Below, one piece after another: positions 60,698 through 64,000 of a DNA stretch of 64,000 nucleotides. How positions within the stretch are numbered: the stretch's first letter is position 1; each line of letters starts with the position of its first letter. The notes beneath the pieces were generated by a model. The model saw only the letters and a program-made list of their open reading frames with translations. It was not told the DNA's origin and did not search any database. Source of the DNA: an uncultured Halomonas sp. (GTDB lineage Bacteria; Pseudomonadota; Gammaproteobacteria; Pseudomonadales; Halomonadaceae); contig NZ_CANMVL010000033.1 of assembly GCF_947501415.1 (NCBI RefSeq), positions 35,023 through 99,022 of the forward strand, read 5' to 3'. The translations under genes were made by a program, and so were the position numbers.

Positions 60698-61303
60698 TCA
60701 GTTGTCCTTGAGAACGGTGCCTAGCTGCTGCAGATAGGCGATCAGAGCGGTGATCTCCTGCTCGCCACGCACCTCGCTGGTGGCGTTTTCGATCTGCTCG
60801 TCGGTATAGGGCACGCCGAGGGCACGCAGGGCGCGCATCTTCTTGGGCGTGGCCTCGCCGTCGACGGTGTTCTCGAACAGCCATGGGTAGGCGGGCATCA
60901 CCGACTCGGGCACCACATCACGCGGGTTGTACATGTGCGCGCGGTGCCAGTCGTCGCTGTAGCGGCCGCCTACGCGGGCGAGGTCGGGTCCGGTACGCTT
61001 GGAGCCCCACAGGAAGTTGTGGTCGTAGACCGTTTCACCGGCCACGGTGTAGGGGCCATAGCGCTCGGTTTCGGCGCGGAAGGGGCGCACCATCTGCGAG
61101 TGGCAGCCGACGCAACCCTCGCGGCGAAAGATATCGCGTCCCTCGAGCTCCAGGGCGGTCAGCGGCTTGAGCCCCTCTACCGGCTGCGTGGTCTGCTTCT
61201 GGAAGAACAGTGGCACCACCTCGGCCAGGCCGCCGAAGCTGATTACCACCAGAATCAGCACGGCGAGCAGGCCGACGTTCTTTTCGACGATCTCGTGTCT
61301 CAT
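60698..61303 (-). CDS. ccoO: cbb3 oxidase monohaem subunit CcoO
   Basis: The 201-residue membrane-anchored cytochrome c of cbb3 oxidase. One N-terminal helix ([21 protein letters not shown]) is followed by the single haem-c motif [27 protein letters not shown], which is diagnostic of CcoO. The axial methionine lies downstream in the VMPAYPWLF segment. It is located 23 bp after ccoN. Confidence 0.97.
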   Translation of the reverse strand: MRHEIVEKNVGLLAVLILVVISFGGLAEVVPLFFQKQTTQPVEGLKPLTALELEGRDIFRREGCVGCHSQMVRPFRAETERYGPYTVAGETVYDHNFLWGSKRTGPDLARVGGRYSDDWHRAHMYNPRDVVPESVMPAYPWLFENTVDGEATPKKMRALRALGVPYTDEQIENATSEVRGEQEITALIAYLQQLGTVLKDN

Positions 61304-61326
61304 TGGAAGTCTCGTTCCCTGTAGGC

Positions 61327-62751
61327 TCAGGCGGTCTGGGGAAGCGGCTGATGGGCCTCTTCGCCGCGCTTGATGGTCCGGGTGACGTTATAGGCCATGA
61401 TCAGCATGCCGGTGACCCAGCACAGGCCGCCGATCAGACGCACGATGTAACCGGGACCGCTGGCTTCGACGGACTCGACGAAGGTGTACATCAGGGTGCC
61501 GTCCGGGTTGATCGCACGCCACATCAGGCCCTGCAGGATGCCGTTGACCCACATGGAGGCGATGTAGAGCACGGTGCCGATGGTCGCCAGCCAGAAGTGC
61601 ACGGCGATCAGGTTGACCGAGTACATCTCGGTGCGGCCGAACAGGCGCGGAATCAGGTGATACATGGAGCCGATGGTGATCATTGCCACCCAGCCCAGGG
61701 CGCCGGCATGGACGTGACCGATGGTCCAGTCGGTATAGTGGGAGAGGGCGTTGACGGTCTTCACCGCCATCATCGGACCCTCGAAGGTGGACATGCCGTA
61801 GAACGAGAGGGCGACCACGAGGAAGCGCAGGGTGGGGTCGGTACGCAGCTTATGCCAGGCGCCGGAGAGCGTCATCATGCCGTTGATCATGCCGCCCCAG
61901 GAGGGTGCGAGCAGGATGATCGACAGCACCATGCCCAGCGACTGGGTCCAGTTGGGCAGAGCGGTATAGTGAAGATGGTGCGGGCCGGCCCACATGTAGA
62001 CCATGATCAGCGCCCAGAAGTGGACGATGGAGAGGCGATAGGAGTAGACCGGACGCTCGGCCTGCTTGGGTACGAAGTAGTACATCATGCCCAGGAAGCC
62101 GGCGGTCAGGAAGAAGCCTACCGCGTTGTGGCCGTACCACCACTGCACCATGGCGTCGATGGCGCCGGCGTAGATGGAGGTGGAGTACCAGGCGGTGACA
62201 GGAATCGCCGCGTTGTTGACGATATGCAGCACGGCGATGGTGAGGATAAACGCAGCATAGAACCAGTTGGCCACATAGATGTGCGACACCTTGCGGCGCT
62301 TGATGGTCATCAGGAAGACGATCGCATAGGCGATCCAGACCACCGCCAGCAGGATGTTGATCGGCCACTCCAGCTCGGCGTACTCCTTGGTGGTGGTGTA
62401 GCCCAGCGGCAGGGTCACCACGGCGAGCAGGATCACCGCCTGGTAGCCCCAGAAGGTGAAGGCGGCGAGCCGGTCGGAGAACAGTCTCACCTGACAGGTC
62501 CGCTGTACCACGTAGTAGGAGGTGGCAATCAGTGCCGAGCCGCCGAAGGCGAAGATCACGGCGTTGGTATGCAGCGGGCGCAGGCGTCCGAAGCTGGTCC
62601 AGGGTAGATCGAGGTTCAGTTGCGGCCAGACCAGCTGGGCGGCGAGGGTGACACCGAGTGTCATGCCCACGATGCCCCAGACCACGGTCATGATCGCGAA
62701 CTGCCGAACTACCTTGTAGTTGTAGGTCGGGTGTTCAAATGCTGTGCTCAT
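61327..62751 (-). CDS. ccoN: cbb3-type cytochrome c oxidase catalytic subunit CcoN
   Basis: The catalytic subunit, which binds haem b and the haem b3/CuB centre and reduces oxygen with high affinity. The 474-residue protein has 12 predicted helices. Ligand and active-site motifs visible are [14 protein letters not shown] (low-spin haem ligand), [15 protein letters not shown] with the CuB His and cross-linked Tyr region, [11 protein letters not shown] (CuB His pair) and [14 protein letters not shown] (haem ligands). It is the first gene of ccoNOQP and is preceded by an Anr box. Confidence 0.97.
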   Translation of the reverse strand: MSTAFEHPTYNYKVVRQFAIMTVVWGIVGMTLGVTLAAQLVWPQLNLDLPWTSFGRLRPLHTNAVIFAFGGSALIATSYYVVQRTCQVRLFSDRLAAFTFWGYQAVILLAVVTLPLGYTTTKEYAELEWPINILLAVVWIAYAIVFLMTIKRRKVSHIYVANWFYAAFILTIAVLHIVNNAAIPVTAWYSTSIYAGAIDAMVQWWYGHNAVGFFLTAGFLGMMYYFVPKQAERPVYSYRLSIVHFWALIMVYMWAGPHHLHYTALPNWTQSLGMVLSIILLAPSWGGMINGMMTLSGAWHKLRTDPTLRFLVVALSFYGMSTFEGPMMAVKTVNALSHYTDWTIGHVHAGALGWVAMITIGSMYHLIPRLFGRTEMYSVNLIAVHFWLATIGTVLYIASMWVNGILQGLMWRAINPDGTLMYTFVESVEASGPGYIVRLIGGLCWVTGMLIMAYNVTRTIKRGEEAHQPLPQTA

Positions 62752-62821
62752 GTCGGGTTCCCATCGAACGCGGTAGGAGATAAAGCTGCGTCAGTGTGTC
62801 ACGGACGCGGCCTCCCTGAGG

Positions 62822-62835
62822 ATGATGCAGGTCAA
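62822..62835. promoter_or_regulatory. Anr/FNR box upstream of ccoN
   Basis: Reading the minus strand, TTGAC-CTGC-ATCAT matches TTGAT-N4-ATCAA in 8 of 10 positions. Its near edge is 71 bp before the ccoN start, where a class II site would drive a transcript with a leader of about 30 bases. The 165-bp gap is shared with the divergent hydrolase gene. Confidence 0.72.
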
Positions 62836-62916
62836 TTCGCGGGGGATTCTACCCCAGCCGGGCAATATCCTGAACACGCCCAAGGGTGTATTTGGAGAAC
62901 TTGTAAAGGAGATCTT

Positions 62917-63654
62917 GTGTCAGAGTTCATCCATCTGCAGGCCGTGGCGATGGCTTCGTCCGAGTGTCGCGAGCGTCTACTGAAAGGTGATTGCGGCCTG
63001 TGGCAGCTGCCGGAGGGGCCGCTGGAGGTGCGGGGCGAGGCGCGCCTCGGTCGTCTGCTGATGGCCCATGGCGCCGGCGCAGGCCAGGATTCCACGTTTC
63101 TACAACGGCTGCGCGAAGGTCTCGCCGTGGCCGGTGTCCAGACCCTGGCCATCGAGTTCGGCTACCTTCAGCGGATGCGTCGCGAAGGGCGTCGTCGTCC
63201 GCCACCGGGAATGAACACCCTGGTGGAGGAGATGGCGTCCTGGTGCGACCTTCTGTCACACCCCGAGCTGCCACCGCTGTGGCTGGGTGGCAAGTCCATG
63301 GGGGGACGGGTAGCCAGCCTGCTCGCCGCCCGCGATGGTGCCCCGGGGCTGGTACTCTGTGGTTACCCCTTCCACCCGCCCGGCAAACCCGAGCGGCTGC
63401 GCCTCGATCACTGGCCGCAACTCGCCTGCCCGACCCTGGTGGTGCAGGGCAGTCGTGACCCCTTTGGCACCCGTGAGGAGGTGGCAGGCTATGCGCTACC
63501 CGAAGCGGCACGCCTGCACTGGCTGGAGGATGGCGACCATGACTGGAAGCCACGGCGCGCCAGCGGCACGACCCAGGTGCGGTTGATCGAGACGGCCGCC
63601 GCCGCCATCGCCGGCTTTATGGATGGGCATGGTGGAGTCGACGCCGTTCGATAA
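62917..63654 (+). CDS. Alpha/beta hydrolase (KANL3/Tex30-like)
   Basis: A 245-residue alpha/beta-fold hydrolase of unknown substrate. It starts at GTG 62917 with AAAGGAG six bases upstream; no ATG fits. The nucleophile elbow reads LWLGGKSMGGRVASLLAA (G-x-S-x-G with Ser in KSMGG). The acid and His fit GSRDPFG and GDHDWKP, and LVLCGYPFHPPGKPERLR is typical of this subgroup. The oxyanion region is LLMAHGAGAGQDS. It is divergent from ccoN; no link with the oxidase is evident. Confidence 0.85.
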   Translation: MSEFIHLQAVAMASSECRERLLKGDCGLWQLPEGPLEVRGEARLGRLLMAHGAGAGQDSTFLQRLREGLAVAGVQTLAIEFGYLQRMRREGRRRPPPGMNTLVEEMASWCDLLSHPELPPLWLGGKSMGGRVASLLAARDGAPGLVLCGYPFHPPGKPERLRLDHWPQLACPTLVVQGSRDPFGTREEVAGYALPEAARLHWLEDGDHDWKPRRASGTTQVRLIETAAAAIAGFMDGHGGVDAVR

Positions 63655-63660
63655 AAGGCG

Positions 63661-63688
63661 TTGACATTCGGGCCGGTCTCTGTAGAAT
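63661..63688 (+). promoter_or_regulatory. Sigma-70 promoter of the tRNA-Val/Asp cluster
   Basis: A perfect -35 TTGACA (63661-63666) and -10 TAGAAT (63683-63688, 5 of 6), spacer 16, 17 bp before the tRNA-Val gene. Confidence 0.85.
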
Positions 63689-63705
63689 GCAGCGCCACGT
63701 ACCGG

Positions 63706-63781
63706 GGGTGGTTAGCTCAGTTGGGAGAGCACCAGCCTTACAAGCTGGGGGTCACTGGTTCGAACCCAGTACCACCCACCA
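63706..63781 (+). tRNA. tRNA-Val (anticodon TAC)
   Basis: A 76-base cloverleaf including an encoded CCA. The acceptor GGGTGGT pairs with ACCACCC, the anticodon TAC is at 63739-63741, and the T loop is TTCGAAC. Confidence 0.97.
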
Positions 63782-63819
63782 CTGCTTCGGCAGTCCCGAT
63801 TACGTAGGCAACACGCAGC

Positions 63820-63896
63820 GGACCGGTAGTTCAGTTGGTTAGAATGCCGGCCTGTCACGCCGGAGGTCGCGGGTTCGAGTCCCGTCCGGTCCGCCA
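63820..63896 (+). tRNA. tRNA-Asp (anticodon GTC), copy 1
   Basis: A 77-base cloverleaf including CCA. The acceptor GGACCGG pairs with CCGGTCC, the anticodon loop CTGTCAC holds GTC, and the discriminator is G. Confidence 0.97.
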
Positions 63897-63925
63897 ACGT
63901 GTTTCCAGTCAGTCAGCCCTGTTGC

Positions 63926-64000
63926 GGACCGGTAGTTCAGTTGGTTAGAATGCCGGCCTGTCACGCCGGAGGTCGCGGGTTCGAGTCCCGTCCGGTCCGC
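63926..64000 (+). tRNA. tRNA-Asp (anticodon GTC), copy 2, cut by window end
   Basis: Identical to copy 1 over the 75 bases present. The window ends after the first C of CCA, so only the last two bases are missing. The spacer between the copies is 29 bp. Confidence 0.96.

Overview
The window is about 64 kb of GC-rich gammaproteobacterial chromosome. Protein sequences and gene order point to the Halomonadaceae (Halomonas or a close relative). The evidence is xseA divergent from guaBA, dapA-bamC-MBL hydrolase-purC as in Pseudomonas, scpAB instead of mukBEF, and an acetate-sensing island beside acs. No prophage, integron, CRISPR array, intact transposase or plasmid gene is visible. It is core chromosome with a few repeat-rich intergenic sites. 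Both ends are cut: the left inside a sigma-54 response regulator gene, the right two bases before the end of a tRNA-Asp.

Layout. 0-10 kb: peroxiredoxin, xseA, guaB-guaA, rlmA, a dicarboxylate/amino-acid symporter, catalase and a cold-shock protein. 10-14.8 kb: scpA-scpB-rluB with 4-base overlaps, two identical tRNA-Lys genes, nadA behind a foldable leader. 14.8-25 kb: bepA, tusA-permease, bcp, dapA-bamC-MBL-purC, trmO, a GNAT acetyltransferase, nadC and ampD. 25-32.6 kb: aceE-aceF (E2 with three lipoyl domains), adk, tsaB-rsmJ. 32.6-37.7 kb: plsB, a cardiolipin-synthase-like gene, a YecA/YgfB-family protein and SprT.

37.8-50.6 kb is an acetate module: acs, an ErdR/CrbR-type response regulator, a CrbS-type kinase fused to a sodium-symporter domain, a small membrane protein, a sodium:solute symporter with its DUF4212 partner, a cNMP/CBS/DUF294 protein and a DEDDh-type exonuclease. 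The kinase/regulator pair probably senses acetate or its flux and switches on acs and the symporter. A short motif (ACCAWGGTMTAA-like) recurs upstream of acs, the symporter operon and, in weaker form, the regulator gene.

50.7-62.8 kb is a microaerobic respiration block: ttcA, anr (FNR-type Fe-S regulator), a divergent hemN-like gene, a TauE-like membrane protein, and the cbb3 oxidase genes ccoS, ccoI, ccoH, ccoG, ccoP, ccoQ, ccoO, ccoN, all on the minus strand apart from ttcA. Good FNR/Anr-type boxes lie upstream of ccoN and of hemN, so Anr probably controls both. The window closes with an alpha/beta hydrolase and a tRNA-Val/Asp/Asp cluster.

Most unusual content: a dispersed repeat that ends at the stop codon of a minus-strand gene in two convergent gaps, one copy carrying an 11-fold perfect heptamer expansion; a collapsed IS3-like inverted-repeat pair next to crbS; layered palindromes before the acetate symporter; a nadA leader with two competing hairpins; and enzymes missing expected catalytic or ligand residues (HemN-like, exonuclease, Bcp).
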